Shown piece after piece: positions 44,825 to 54,146 of a stretch of DNA of 64,000 bases. This stretch comes from Nitrosomonas sp. Is79A3 (GTDB lineage Bacteria > Pseudomonadota > Gammaproteobacteria > Burkholderiales > Nitrosomonadaceae). Position 1 is the first letter of the stretch, and each line of letters opens with the position of its first letter. A program made the position numbers and the translations under genes. The stretch covers positions 124,001 through 188,000 of the forward strand of contig NC_015731.1 of the NCBI RefSeq assembly GCF_000219585.1. The letters are read 5' to 3'. The notes under the pieces are model-generated. The model did not search any database. It worked only from the letters and a program-made list of their open reading frames with translations, and was not told the origin of the DNA.

Positions 44825-45925
44825 ATGAGAATCAGTGCTATCCAAGATATTATTGATGATCTGAGATTGGGTAAAATGGTCATTCTTATTGATGAAGAGG
44901 ATCGCGAGAATGAAGGAGATCTGGTTCTGGCTGCCGATTTTGTGACGCCGGAGGCTATCAATTTTATGGCCACCCACGGTCGTGGACTGATTTGTTTAAC
45001 TCTGACCGAGGAAAAGTGTCATCAATTAGATTTGCCTTTAATGGTGTCAGCCAACCGCGCTCCCTTGGGCACCAATTTTACGCTTTCCATAGAAGCCGCG
45101 AACGGTGTAACCACGGGTATTTCTGCCGCTGACCGTGCACGCACCATTCAAGTCGCCGTTAAAGCGGATGCCAAGCCACAAGACATTGTACAGCCGGGTC
45201 ATATTTTTCCATTGATGGCACAGAAAGGCGGTGTCTTGGTTCGCGCGGGTCATACTGAAGCGGGTTGTGATTTAGCCAGAATGGCCGGTATGACAGCAGC
45301 CTCGGTGATTTGTGAGATTCTGAAAGAAGACGGCAGCATGGCGCGATTGCCGGATCTTATGGAGTTTGCGCTTAAACATCAACTTAAAATTGGCGCGATA
45401 GCCGATCTGATTCAATATCGCAGTCAGACTGAAAGCTTGGTAACGCGTGTTGCTGAGCGTGCAATTCAGACACTGCATGGCGAATTTCTACTGACAGCTT
45501 ATCGTGATGAAATAGCCAATACAACACACTTGGCTTTAGTTAAAGGTGAAATAAACCCAACAACTGAAACCTTGGTGCGCGTGCATGAACCGCTGTCAGT
45601 CATAGATCTGCTGGATATTTATGATAATACGCATTCCTGGAGCATTCATGATGCCATGAAGTTGATTGCTGAAGCGGGGCAAGGTGTTATTGTTCTACTA
45701 CATCGCAAAGAAAGCCCAGCTAAATTGATTGAGCGCGTTCAATTGAAGGAATCGCGTTATCCCGGCTCGATCAAGACGGATCTTCGTGATCACGGTATTG
45801 GCGCACAAATACTGAAAGATCTTAACGTAGGAAAAATGCGATTGATGTCAGCGCCGAGAAAAATGCCCAGTGTGACAGGATTCGGTTTGGAAGTAACCAG
45901 TTACGTGGATACGCCCAAACTATAA
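44825..45925 (+). CDS. ribB: 3,4-Dihydroxy-2-butanone-4-phosphate synthase with degenerate RibA-like domain
   Basis: A 366-residue protein usually labelled RibBA. The N-terminal RibB domain (residues 1-200) is complete: [30 protein letters not shown], TDFxx-type substrate loop, [14 protein letters not shown] and [16 protein letters not shown]. The C-terminal RibA-like domain (about 210-366) lacks the three zinc cysteines of GTP cyclohydrolase II: where VRVHSEC and a CDCG loop belong, it reads [20 protein letters not shown] cyclohydrolase II activity is therefore not expected, and a separate ribA elsewhere would be required. Such hybrids are common in proteobacteria. It lies between ribE and ribH. 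Confidence 0.92.
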   Translation: MRISAIQDIIDDLRLGKMVILIDEEDRENEGDLVLAADFVTPEAINFMATHGRGLICLTLTEEKCHQLDLPLMVSANRAPLGTNFTLSIEAANGVTTGISAADRARTIQVAVKADAKPQDIVQPGHIFPLMAQKGGVLVRAGHTEAGCDLARMAGMTAASVICEILKEDGSMARLPDLMEFALKHQLKIGAIADLIQYRSQTESLVTRVAERAIQTLHGEFLLTAYRDEIANTTHLALVKGEINPTTETLVRVHEPLSVIDLLDIYDNTHSWSIHDAMKLIAEAGQGVIVLLHRKESPAKLIERVQLKESRYPGSIKTDLRDHGIGAQILKDLNVGKMRLMSAPRKMPSVTGFGLEVTSYVDTPKL

Positions 45926-45988
45926 AATTTAAATTTTAATTGATCAAGAATTGATCACAATCAATCAATAGACTTACAGGAGTCAGAT

Positions 45989-46471
45989 ATGCCGTACTAT
46001 GACGATATTCTTGAATTTGAACCGAATCTGGATGGAACTGATCTACGTATCGGCGTAGTCATGAGCCGATTTAACATCGATATAGGGGAAGGTTTACTCA
46101 GCGCCTGTACTGCAGAACTTAAGAAAAATGGTGTGCAAGATTCGAACATACTGCTCGTGACCGTGCCAGGAGCGTTGGAAATTCCACTGGCATTAAAAAG
46201 AATGGCTTTGTCCGATCAGTTTGATGCGCTGATTGCATTGGGTGCGGTAATCCGGGGAGATACTTATCATTTTGAAGTCGTTGCGAACGAATCCGCGCGG
46301 GGCTTAATCATGGTGCAAATTGAAACAGAGATTCCTGTCGCCAATGGGATATTGACTACGGATAATGATGATCAAGCGATTGCCAGAATGAGCCAGAAAG
46401 GAATGGAATCTGCGCAGGTTGCATTGGAAATGGCTAATTTGCATATAAAAATTGATGAAATCGATTTATGA
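45989..46471 (+). CDS. ribH: 6,7-Dimethyl-8-ribityllumazine synthase
   Basis: A 160-residue enzyme condensing 5-amino-6-ribitylaminouracil with dihydroxybutanone phosphate. Motifs: [56 protein letters not shown] (with the catalytic histidine) and [18 protein letters not shown] precedes the ATG. It overlaps nusB by four bases, the usual ribH-nusB coupling. Confidence 0.97.
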   Translation: MPYYDDILEFEPNLDGTDLRIGVVMSRFNIDIGEGLLSACTAELKKNGVQDSNILLVTVPGALEIPLALKRMALSDQFDALIALGAVIRGDTYHFEVVANESARGLIMVQIETEIPVANGILTTDNDDQAIARMSQKGMESAQVALEMANLHIKIDEIDL

Positions 46472-46968
46472 GTAGCACGCTGACCGACACAAATCCCACC
46501 ACAAACCAAAAGACGGAAAAACATAAAAGCCGCCGCCGGATTGCACGCGAATTTGTGTTGCAGGGCATTTATCAGTGGCGTGTTGCTGGCGGCACGGCGA
46601 ATTTTATTGAGCAACAATTACGGGAATCCGAAGAATTTAAGCATGTAGATGAGAAACACTTCACGAACTTACTGCAAGGTGTGCTAAAGGATGTCGAAGG
46701 ATTGGAAAAATGTATCCAACCCTGCTTGGACCGTCCTTTAAATGAATTAAGTCCGGTGGAATTTGCGATTTTATTATTGAGCACTTTTGAGTTAATACAT
46801 CATCTGGAGATTCCTTATCGCGCAATTATCAATGAAGCGATAGAGCTAGCCAGAACTTATGGTGGCAGTGATGGGTACAAATATGTGAATGGGGTGCTGG
46901 ATAAACTGGCCATTCAATTACGTGCTGTTGAGATTGCAGCACCCAGGCTGACAAGAAATCAAGTTTAG
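46468..46968 (+). CDS. nusB: Transcription antitermination factor NusB
   Basis: A 166-residue all-helical RNA-binding protein that, with NusE (S10), acts in rRNA antitermination. The N-terminal [17 protein letters not shown] (about residues 24-40) and C-terminal [32 protein letters not shown] are diagnostic. It starts within the ribH stop codon (ATGA). thiL follows after 12 bp. Confidence 0.97.
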   Translation: MSSTLTDTNPTTNQKTEKHKSRRRIAREFVLQGIYQWRVAGGTANFIEQQLRESEEFKHVDEKHFTNLLQGVLKDVEGLEKCIQPCLDRPLNELSPVEFAILLLSTFELIHHLEIPYRAIINEAIELARTYGGSDGYKYVNGVLDKLAIQLRAVEIAAPRLTRNQV

Positions 46969-46980
46969 TATTAATACAGC

Positions 46981-47952
46981 GTGTGTTCAGAGTTCGATAT
47001 TATTCGTCGCTATTTCAAACGGACTGCAACTCAAGCAGTGCTGGGAATTGGCGATGATGCTGCACTGATTAAAGCTACTGACAATAAAGAATTGGCTATC
47101 TCAACGGATACTCTGGTGTGCGGTAAACATTTCTTTGCGAATGCTGATCCTTACAAACTCGGATACAAATCCTTAGCGGTTAATCTTTCGGATATGGCTG
47201 CAATGGGCGCAAAGCCTCGCTGGGCATTACTGGCTTTGACGTTGCCGGATAATTTGGTGCAACATAATAAAGCCTGGTTAAGCGAATTTAGTGCGGGTTT
47301 TTTTGCACTGGCCGACTCGCATCAGGTGGAATTAATCGGTGGAGACACAACTTCCGGACCACTGAATATCGGTGTGCAAATCATAGGGGAAGTTGAAGTA
47401 GGCAAAGCATTGCGCCGTAGCGGTGCCCAATTGAATGATGATATTTGGATTTCCGGACGATTAGGCGATGCTGCCTTGGCGCTTAATCATGAATTGCGGA
47501 CAATAGCCCTAAAACCCAATGAAATTGCGGAATGTTTGCCTGCGTTACTGACACCGGCCGCAAAGGTCGAGTTAGGACAACGCTTGATCGGTCTGGCGCA
47601 TAGCGCTATTGATATATCCGATGGATTAGTGGCGGATCTGGGGCATATCCTGACCTTTTCTGAAAAGGCGGCTTACATCAATATGACCGATATCCCATGT
47701 TCACCGGTAATAAAAAAATACTTGCAGAAATCCCTGGTAATGCGCTGTTTATTGGCCGGTGGAGATGATTATGAATTATGCTTTACAGCCCCGAAAATAA
47801 ATCGCGAGAAAATTGAAAATCTTTCTGCCGAATTGGCTACTCCTCTTACTCGCATTGGTGAGATATTTTCAGGTGAGGGTTTGATTGTGAAAGATGCCAA
47901 GGGGAGCGAAATCACATTGGAGACCAAAGGATATGACCACTTCAGTGCCTAA
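46981..47952 (+). CDS. thiL: Thiamine-monophosphate kinase
   Basis: A 323-residue enzyme phosphorylating thiamine monophosphate to the diphosphate cofactor. The N-terminal EFDIIRRYF, GIGDDAALI, the metal-binding LAVNLSDMAAMGAKPRWAL, IGGDTTSGPLNIGVQ and IDISDGLVADLGH are all in place. The start is a GTG with no obvious ribosome site, possibly translated by coupling with nusB. pgpA starts inside its end. The nusB-thiL-pgpA order is typical. Confidence 0.96.
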   Translation: MCSEFDIIRRYFKRTATQAVLGIGDDAALIKATDNKELAISTDTLVCGKHFFANADPYKLGYKSLAVNLSDMAAMGAKPRWALLALTLPDNLVQHNKAWLSEFSAGFFALADSHQVELIGGDTTSGPLNIGVQIIGEVEVGKALRRSGAQLNDDIWISGRLGDAALALNHELRTIALKPNEIAECLPALLTPAAKVELGQRLIGLAHSAIDISDGLVADLGHILTFSEKAAYINMTDIPCSPVIKKYLQKSLVMRCLLAGGDDYELCFTAPKINREKIENLSAELATPLTRIGEIFSGEGLIVKDAKGSEITLETKGYDHFSA

Positions 47953-48481
47953 AGCTTATGACTTGTCGAGTGACCAGTCTACCCAATTTCAACCGGATTT
48001 TGCGCTAATATACAGTCATCCCGCCTATTTCATTGCCTTTTCGGGCGGCGTCGGATTAAGTCCCATCGCTCCGGGCACGATGGGAACACTGGTTGCATTT
48101 CCATTATTTTGGCTACTTAATTACTATCTCAGTCCAATTTATCTTTTACTATTGATAGACATCATGTTTATTGTAGGCATCTGGGCATGCGGTCTTAGCG
48201 GCAGGGCTTTGGGTGATCCGGATCATGGCGGCATGGTGTGGGATGAAACCGTAGCATTTCTTTTGGTTCTATACTTTACGCCGGTTGGATGGGCGTGGCA
48301 GTTAGCCGCATTTATTTTGTTTCGCCTGTTTGATATTGTTAAACCGCAGCCTATCCGATACTACGATCGCAATCTGGACGGCGGTTTTGGCGTTATGTTT
48401 GATGACATGGTGGCGGCGTTTTTTACGTTACTTTGTTTAGCCGGGTGGAAAGCCTGGGTGTTATCCGAGGGGTATTTTTAG
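47933..48481 (+). CDS. pgpA: Phosphatidylglycerophosphatase A
   Basis: A 182-residue membrane phosphatase of phosphatidylglycerol synthesis. GVGLSPIAPGTMGTLVAFPLFWLL near the N-terminus, DPDHGGMVWDETVAFLLVL (acidic active-site loop) and FRLFDIVKPQPIRYYDRNLDGGFGVMFDDMVAA near the C-terminus are diagnostic. The start ATG at 47933 has AAAGGAT upstream and lies inside thiL, overlapping it by 20 bases. It ends the operon that begins at ribE. Confidence 0.94.
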   Translation: MTTSVPKAYDLSSDQSTQFQPDFALIYSHPAYFIAFSGGVGLSPIAPGTMGTLVAFPLFWLLNYYLSPIYLLLLIDIMFIVGIWACGLSGRALGDPDHGGMVWDETVAFLLVLYFTPVGWAWQLAAFILFRLFDIVKPQPIRYYDRNLDGGFGVMFDDMVAAFFTLLCLAGWKAWVLSEGYF

Positions 48482-48510
48482 CGGTTAACAAAGTCAGAAT
48501 TCTTCTGGTT

Positions 48511-48711
48511 CTAGCAGCACCGATTTAATCTGCCTTTACTACCGTACCGCGCTTCCTGCCGCTCACGAAAAAATTCTTCATAAGACATAACCGGACGATC
48601 CGGGTGTGCAATTTTCATATGATCGACATACGTGCTGTATTCCGGAACACCAACCATTAGCCGCAAGCTTTGTGAGAGCTGGCGCATTGCTTGAGTCATT
48701 TTGTTTACCAT
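48511..48711 (-). CDS. YbdD/YjiX family small protein
   Basis: A 66-residue protein of the YbdD/YjiX (DUF466) family: LRLMVGVPEYSTYVDHMKIAHPDRPVMSYEEFFRERQEARYG covers most of it, written here as one recognised block from residues 17 to 56. Such proteins are encoded next to CstA-type transporters and are thought to modulate them. It follows cstA on the same strand after 18 bp. A tail of two cysteines, NRCC, ends the protein, as in many members. Confidence 0.9.
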   Translation of the reverse strand: MVNKMTQAMRQLSQSLRLMVGVPEYSTYVDHMKIAHPDRPVMSYEEFFRERQEARYGSKGRLNRCC

Positions 48712-48729
48712 GATTTGTTTTTCCAGTAT

Positions 48730-50802
48730 TTATTTTTCAATTGTCGCGTGGACAGGTAATAATTCAAAAGGTGCTTCTTGTGTAGTCGGGTGACGAACAA
48801 CGCGTGCTTGCAGCACGGTTTTAATTCCAAAAAACAACATGCTGATGAGCACTGCCATGAAAAGACTGGCCAGTGATGCGTTCACATAATCATTGAAAAT
48901 AACCTGCTGCATTTGCTCGATTGATTTGGCGGGTGCTAACACTATCCCATCCGCTACGGCATCCCGGTATTTGTTGGCATGCGCCAGAAAACCAATGCGC
49001 GGGTTAGCGTCAAAAATCTTTTGCCAGGCTGCCGTAAGTGTACAGACGCAAACCCACGTCAGAGGGATAATAGTCACCCAGGCAAAACGATCAAGCTTCA
49101 TTTTAAATAGCACGCAGGTGCACAAAATCAGCGCAATACCCGCCAGCATCTGGTTGGAAATACCAAACAACGGCCACAGCGTATTGATGCCGCCTAATGG
49201 ATCAACCACACCCTGGTAGAGAAAATACCCCCAACCAGCCACGCAGATACCGGTGGCGATCAGGCTGGCAATCAACGAATCGGTGCGTTTCATTGCAGGA
49301 ATGAAGGAACCCAGCAAGTCCTGCAACATGAAACGTCCGGCACGAGTTCCGGCATCAACTGCCGTCAGGATGAACAGTGCTTCAAATAAAATGGCGAAGT
49401 GGTACCAAAAAGCCATCATCGCAGTACCGCCGACAACTTCCGACAAAATCTGCGCCATGCCGACAGCCAGCGTCGGTGCGCCACCGGTCCGTGAAATGAT
49501 ACTATGCTCACCCACATTCTGCGCGGTCTGGGTAATCATCTCCGGCGTAACATAAAAACCCCATTGCGAAATGGTTTGCGCAGCCAATTCTGCCGTCGTG
49601 CCGATGATTGCCGCCGGACTGTTCATCGCAAAGTAGGTGCCGGGTTCCAGCGTGGATGCAGCCACCAGCGCCATAATGGCGACAAACGATTCCATCAGCA
49701 TGGCACCGTAACCAATGAAACGCGCATCGGTTTCATTCTGAATCATTTTTGGTGTGGTGCCGGAAGCAATCAGCGAATGAAAACCGGAAATCGCGCCGCA
49801 CGCGATGGTGATAAACAGAAAGGGGAAGAGACTGCCTGACCACACCGGACCAGAACCATCAATAAACTGCGTCAGCGCAGGCATTTTCAGTTCGGGTGAA
49901 ATGATGATCACGCCGATCGCCAGCCCGACGATGGTTCCGATCTTCAAAAAGGTCGACAAATAATCGCGAGGCGCCAGCAACAACCAAACCGGTAACACCG
50001 AAGCGATAAAGCCGTATCCAATCAGCAGCCAAGTCAACTGCTCACCGGTCAGCGTAAAAATTTCCGCCCAAGCCGGGATTTCCTGTACATACTGCCCTGC
50101 CACTATCGACAACATCAACAGCACAAAACCGATCAGCGAGACTTCCCCAATCGCACAAGGGCGGATATAACGCGAATAAACTCCCATAAACATCGCAATC
50201 GGAATCGTCGCCGCGACGGTAAACGTACCCCACGGTGATTCTGCCAGCGCCTTGACCACAATCAGCGATAACACCGCAAGCAGGATCAGCATGATAAAAA
50301 ATGCGCCAAACATTGCGATCATGCCGGGGATATGCCCCAGCTCCGATTTGATCAAATCGCCAAGCGAGCGTGCATCACGACGGGTTGACACGAACAACAC
50401 AATAAAATCCTGCACCGCTCCGGCAAATACCACTCCAGCTAATAACCACAACATGCCAGGAAGATACCCCATCTGCGCAGCCAGTATTGGGCCAACCAAC
50501 GGACCTGCACCGGCAATCGCAGCAAAGTGGTGTCCAAACAACACATATTTATTGGTCGGCACATGATCCAGTCCATCATTGAGTTTGTACGACGGCGTCA
50601 TGCGAGTAGAGTCTAATTTCAATACCCTATTAGCTATGAACAGACTGTAAAAGCGATACGCAATGATATAAACGCAGACCGCCGCAATCACGATCCAAAT
50701 CGCGCCGATGGATTCGCCATGGTGCAACGCAATGACACCGAAAGCAAAAGCGCCGGTGAGGGAAAACAGTAGCCAGCCGAGTTTATTAATTATGTTATTC
50801 AT
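48730..50802 (-). CDS. cstA: Carbon starvation protein A family transporter
   Basis: A 690-residue polytopic inner-membrane protein of the CstA family, which takes up pyruvate or peptides in enteric bacteria. About sixteen hydrophobic segments are visible. Family motifs include VLFGHHFAAIAGAGPLVGP (about residues 87-105), GAISGFHSLIASGTTPKMI and the late LWPLFGISNQMLAGIAL. It is upstream of the ybdD-like gene, a conserved pairing. In an autotroph it could salvage organic acids; this is inference. Confidence 0.95.
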   Translation of the reverse strand: MNNIINKLGWLLFSLTGAFAFGVIALHHGESIGAIWIVIAAVCVYIIAYRFYSLFIANRVLKLDSTRMTPSYKLNDGLDHVPTNKYVLFGHHFAAIAGAGPLVGPILAAQMGYLPGMLWLLAGVVFAGAVQDFIVLFVSTRRDARSLGDLIKSELGHIPGMIAMFGAFFIMLILLAVLSLIVVKALAESPWGTFTVAATIPIAMFMGVYSRYIRPCAIGEVSLIGFVLLMLSIVAGQYVQEIPAWAEIFTLTGEQLTWLLIGYGFIASVLPVWLLLAPRDYLSTFLKIGTIVGLAIGVIIISPELKMPALTQFIDGSGPVWSGSLFPFLFITIACGAISGFHSLIASGTTPKMIQNETDARFIGYGAMLMESFVAIMALVAASTLEPGTYFAMNSPAAIIGTTAELAAQTISQWGFYVTPEMITQTAQNVGEHSIISRTGGAPTLAVGMAQILSEVVGGTAMMAFWYHFAILFEALFILTAVDAGTRAGRFMLQDLLGSFIPAMKRTDSLIASLIATGICVAGWGYFLYQGVVDPLGGINTLWPLFGISNQMLAGIALILCTCVLFKMKLDRFAWVTIIPLTWVCVCTLTAAWQKIFDANPRIGFLAHANKYRDAVADGIVLAPAKSIEQMQQVIFNDYVNASLASLFMAVLISMLFFGIKTVLQARVVRHPTTQEAPFELLPVHATIEK

Positions 50803-50853
50803 TTATCTTTCAGAAGGAAGGGAAGGTATATAAAAATAATTGCGTTTTGACAG

Positions 50854-52236
50854 CTACGCAACCAAAAAATAACAAACCAGCGTAATCACCACAACCCCGA
50901 TAAAATTCAGCACCAATCCTTCCTGTACCATCTGAGCGACGGTGACATGACCGCTGCCGAACACAATCGCATTTGGCGCAGTGGCGACCGGCAGCATGAA
51001 GGCGCAGCTCGCACTCATCGCGGCGGGTACCATCAGTAGAGCGGGGTCAATGCCTGCGCCGAGCGCAGCGGACGCCAGGATGGGCATCAGCAATATCGTG
51101 GTTGCGGTATTGCTGGTGGTTTCGGTCAGGAAAGTGACGATTAGCGCGATGGCCGTGATCATCACGAGCGGATGCAAGCTGGCGAGAACAGCCAATTGAT
51201 CGGCGATCGCGCGGGATAACCCGGATTCGACAAAAGCCCGGGCGATCGCGATGCCTGCTGCAAACAAAATCAGAATTCCCCAGGGCACCCGTTCTGCGGA
51301 TTCCCAGTCGATCAGCTTGCCGCCGCGCCCATTGGGAACCAGAAATAAGATGACGACAGCGACCAACGCGACGATCGCATCGTTAGCGCCATTGAGACCC
51401 AACCAGGAGCTCCAGCCGCCGAATGGTTCGAGACGCGTTACCCAGGCCAATGCGGTCAAACCAAAAATGATCAGCACGCGGCGCTCTTCCGGACGCCAGT
51501 CGCCAGCGGGAGGAATCACCAGTTTGCCGTGATAATCCAGATTACGTGTGAGCCATAATCCGGCCAGCGGCAAAAAAAGCAGTACGACCGGCAATCCCCA
51601 GCTCATCCATTGCGAGAAACTGACCACGGTTCCGGTAAAACTCTCGTACTGCTGCATGAAAACCAGATTCGGCGGTGTGCCTATCGGCGTGCCTAAGCCG
51701 CCGATGCTGCTGCCGTAGGCAATTGCCAATAGCAACGGTAACGCCAATTTTTTATCGGGACTCTGCGTGATGACGGCCAGTGCAATCGGCAGCATCATCA
51801 ACGTAGTTGCGGTATTCGATATCCACATGCTTAACGCGGCAGTCGCGACCATAAATCCCAATACGATACGGCGGCTACTGGTTCCGCCGATGATATTGAC
51901 CATGCCGAGCGCAATCCGGCGGTGCGCACCGGAACGCTCCATCGCTGCCGATAAAATGAATCCACCGAGCATCAATAAAATCAACTCACTGCCATAGGCC
52001 GCGGCTATTTTCTCCTGTGGCAAAACGCCAGTGAGTGGAAAAACCGCCAAAGGAATGATGGCCGTTGCAGGGATGGGGATCGGTTCAAATATCCACCAAA
52101 CAACACACAGAATGGCCACGGCGCCTGTCCAGCAGGCTTGGCCTTCCCAGCCAGATTGATTCATGCCGACAGCAACAGCGATTGCTATCAATGGACCAAT
52201 GATTAGCGCCCACTGCCGATTTAGAGAAATGGTCAT
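50854..52236 (-). CDS. DASS/SLC13-family anion transporter
   Basis: A 460-residue divalent-anion:Na symporter family protein with about eleven membrane helices. The first repeat contains SNTATTLMMLPIALAVI (about residue 137) and GSSIGGLGTPIGTPPN; the second contains TETTSNTATTILLMPIL (about 375). These paired SNT clamshell motifs bind sodium and the carboxylate or sulfate. Dicarboxylates such as malate or succinate are typical substrates, but the sequence does not fix which. The ATG at 52236 is preferred over a TTG 13 codons upstream. The gene is separate from cstA by 51 bp and may be cotranscribed. Confidence 0.88.
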   Translation of the reverse strand: MTISLNRQWALIIGPLIAIAVAVGMNQSGWEGQACWTGAVAILCVVWWIFEPIPIPATAIIPLAVFPLTGVLPQEKIAAAYGSELILLMLGGFILSAAMERSGAHRRIALGMVNIIGGTSSRRIVLGFMVATAALSMWISNTATTLMMLPIALAVITQSPDKKLALPLLLAIAYGSSIGGLGTPIGTPPNLVFMQQYESFTGTVVSFSQWMSWGLPVVLLFLPLAGLWLTRNLDYHGKLVIPPAGDWRPEERRVLIIFGLTALAWVTRLEPFGGWSSWLGLNGANDAIVALVAVVILFLVPNGRGGKLIDWESAERVPWGILILFAAGIAIARAFVESGLSRAIADQLAVLASLHPLVMITAIALIVTFLTETTSNTATTILLMPILASAALGAGIDPALLMVPAAMSASCAFMLPVATAPNAIVFGSGHVTVAQMVQEGLVLNFIGVVVITLVCYFLVA

Positions 52237-52275
52237 AGAATTACTGTGTAAAAAGATTGAGAGTAATGATTCCAA

Positions 52276-52625
52276 AATATTCTGGAAGCAATAACAGCAG
52301 TTTCTTGTAATTGATCGTAGATGATCTTTTATGCCGCATCTTGCCGTAGAGGGGGCAATGCGTCAATCACGAGCTTTTCAGTAGTGAGAAATGGTCTTGC
52401 AAATTTGGACAGACCGTTATTGATCCGGCTATTAAAAGGATTCATTAGAATCTTCGTATCCAGCCTTCTCTGTTATGAAATATCTAACTGTTTAACGGCC
52501 GACTCTATAAGAAATGGGAAAAATTGTCCGATAAAACGATGCCACCTGTGTCTGTGTGTATCTTATAAACGGTGAAACAAAGAGCGGCAATTATTAATTG
52601 TTGTTCCCACCCTTAGTTTATAAGT
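52276..52625. other. Intergenic stretch without a supported gene
   Basis: The 350 bases between the transporter gene and the EAL gene contain one 84-codon open frame on the plus strand, but it has no ribosome site, no recognisable domain and a composition like non-coding DNA. No RNA gene, repeat or terminator is evident. The transporter promoter should lie here. Confidence 0.6.
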
Positions 52626-54128
52626 CTATGATTCAAGATCTTTGAAGGGGTGGGGTTTAGCAACACCAAATCCTTGCGCATAATCGACGCCAATTTCCTG
52701 TAGCTTTACTATGATGTCATCCGTTTCAACTAACTCGGCTATTGTTTTAATTTCGGTCTTGTGTGCGAATTGGTTGATAGTTTTTACTTTATCGAGATCT
52801 TCTTCATCCCGAAGTATATTGCAAACTAAACTCCCATCAATTTTCAGGAAATCAACTTTCATTTTGTCGAGTAGATTTAATGATTCAGGGCTACCGCTGA
52901 AGCTGCATAGCGAAACCAAGCAACCCAGCCCTCGAATTTCTTGCGTAAAAATAAGAGTGTCGGCTGTATTGGCTTCTGCATCTGATAATTCGACTTCAAA
53001 GCAAAGATTGGAAGCAGGCGCTTTTATTTTTTGTAATTGATCTTGGATAAAGCCAGGAAAGGCCCGGTCACTTAACGTATCTTTAGCGACATTAATATAA
53101 AATACCGAGTTGGATTTTGGGTGAACTGCTAACCATTGGGCGATGTGATTGATTATCCACCGATCCAGTTTTGGCATCATTTTAAATTGATCAACAAGAG
53201 GTAAAAATGAGCCTGGGGGCATTAGGTTATTTTCTTCCTCATGCATACGAATGAGAATCTCATAATGTGAAACTGATGTGATGGAAGATTTGATAGGGGC
53301 TATTTCCTGGCAGTATAGATTAAATTCTCCGCCCTCAATTGCCTGAGTAATGCGTGCAGCAGTAATCTCTGATTTGGATGTTTGAGTACTCGGTGGCAGG
53401 TTTGTATTGTCTTTAGTCAGTATTTTATTGGCTTTTTCTGGCTCTGGTTTAGTTGGACTTTCTAATTTCTTTTTCGAAGAATCACGGTTTTTTTCTTGCG
53501 CCCGGGGAGTGTGTAACGTGTAGAAACCGACAGTCTTTCCCTTGCTATCAAGATGAGGAAGATATTGCTCCGTGAAAATATAAGGGAAACCCTTGGTCGA
53601 CTTAAGAACACGTTCGTTATGCACGGTTTTCCCGGCCAGTATTTCTTCGATACTATTTTGGATATCAGAGAAAAATTCTTTATTTGAGAATTCTTTTAAA
53701 AGCCGGCCATCTATCTGATCTGGCTTTAATCCAAACCATCGGCGAAATATTCGATTATGGTAACGGCATCGTAGATCACTATTAAAATAAGCCAGCATGA
53801 CAGGCATGTTTTCATCAACAAACTGTGATTTTATTTTGCTTTCAGATGCTGTTTTCTCTGCCCATAACCGGTGCTTAATCTCATTCCCGAGTCTTTCCTT
53901 GCTAACTTGGAGGTGATCGGAAAAGTTTTTGATATTTTTTTCTGAACCTGCTACTTGGATTATTGTTATTAGTATTGCAAAGACCAAGGAAAACCATAAT
54001 GCTGCGAGTAAGTGTGATGGTATTTCATTGATAAAATAGGTGTCAGCTATCAGAACGATTGCAAGTATTAACGCAACGCAAATTGCGAGATAAGGTTTAG
54101 CGTTATTAAGAAACGAGATTTTTTGCAC
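52626..54128 (-). CDS. Membrane-anchored PAS-EAL protein with degenerate EAL site
   Basis: A 500-residue protein: two N-terminal membrane helices (about residues 10-30 and 40-60), a PAS domain (about 105-215, NMPVMLAYFNSDLRCRYHNR and RRWFGL), a polar linker, and an EAL domain (about 255-500). The EAL signature is kept as EILIR, with INVA, a glutamate in FEVELSD and KIDGSL. The loop that normally reads DDFGTG is SLCSFSG, so metal-binding aspartates are missing and phosphodiesterase activity is doubtful. It may be a c-di-GMP receptor or a protein-interaction module. It is 18 bp downstream of the ApgM-like gene. Confidence 0.85.
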   Translation of the reverse strand: MQKISFLNNAKPYLAICVALILAIVLIADTYFINEIPSHLLAALWFSLVFAILITIIQVAGSEKNIKNFSDHLQVSKERLGNEIKHRLWAEKTASESKIKSQFVDENMPVMLAYFNSDLRCRYHNRIFRRWFGLKPDQIDGRLLKEFSNKEFFSDIQNSIEEILAGKTVHNERVLKSTKGFPYIFTEQYLPHLDSKGKTVGFYTLHTPRAQEKNRDSSKKKLESPTKPEPEKANKILTKDNTNLPPSTQTSKSEITAARITQAIEGGEFNLYCQEIAPIKSSITSVSHYEILIRMHEEENNLMPPGSFLPLVDQFKMMPKLDRWIINHIAQWLAVHPKSNSVFYINVAKDTLSDRAFPGFIQDQLQKIKAPASNLCFEVELSDAEANTADTLIFTQEIRGLGCLVSLCSFSGSPESLNLLDKMKVDFLKIDGSLVCNILRDEEDLDKVKTINQFAHKTEIKTIAELVETDDIIVKLQEIGVDYAQGFGVAKPHPFKDLES

Positions 54129-54146
54129 GATGATTCCTTATTCTTG

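Noticed and set aside
52321..52575. An 84-codon plus-strand frame in the gap before the EAL gene
   Set aside because: No ribosome site, no recognisable domain and no neighbour support.
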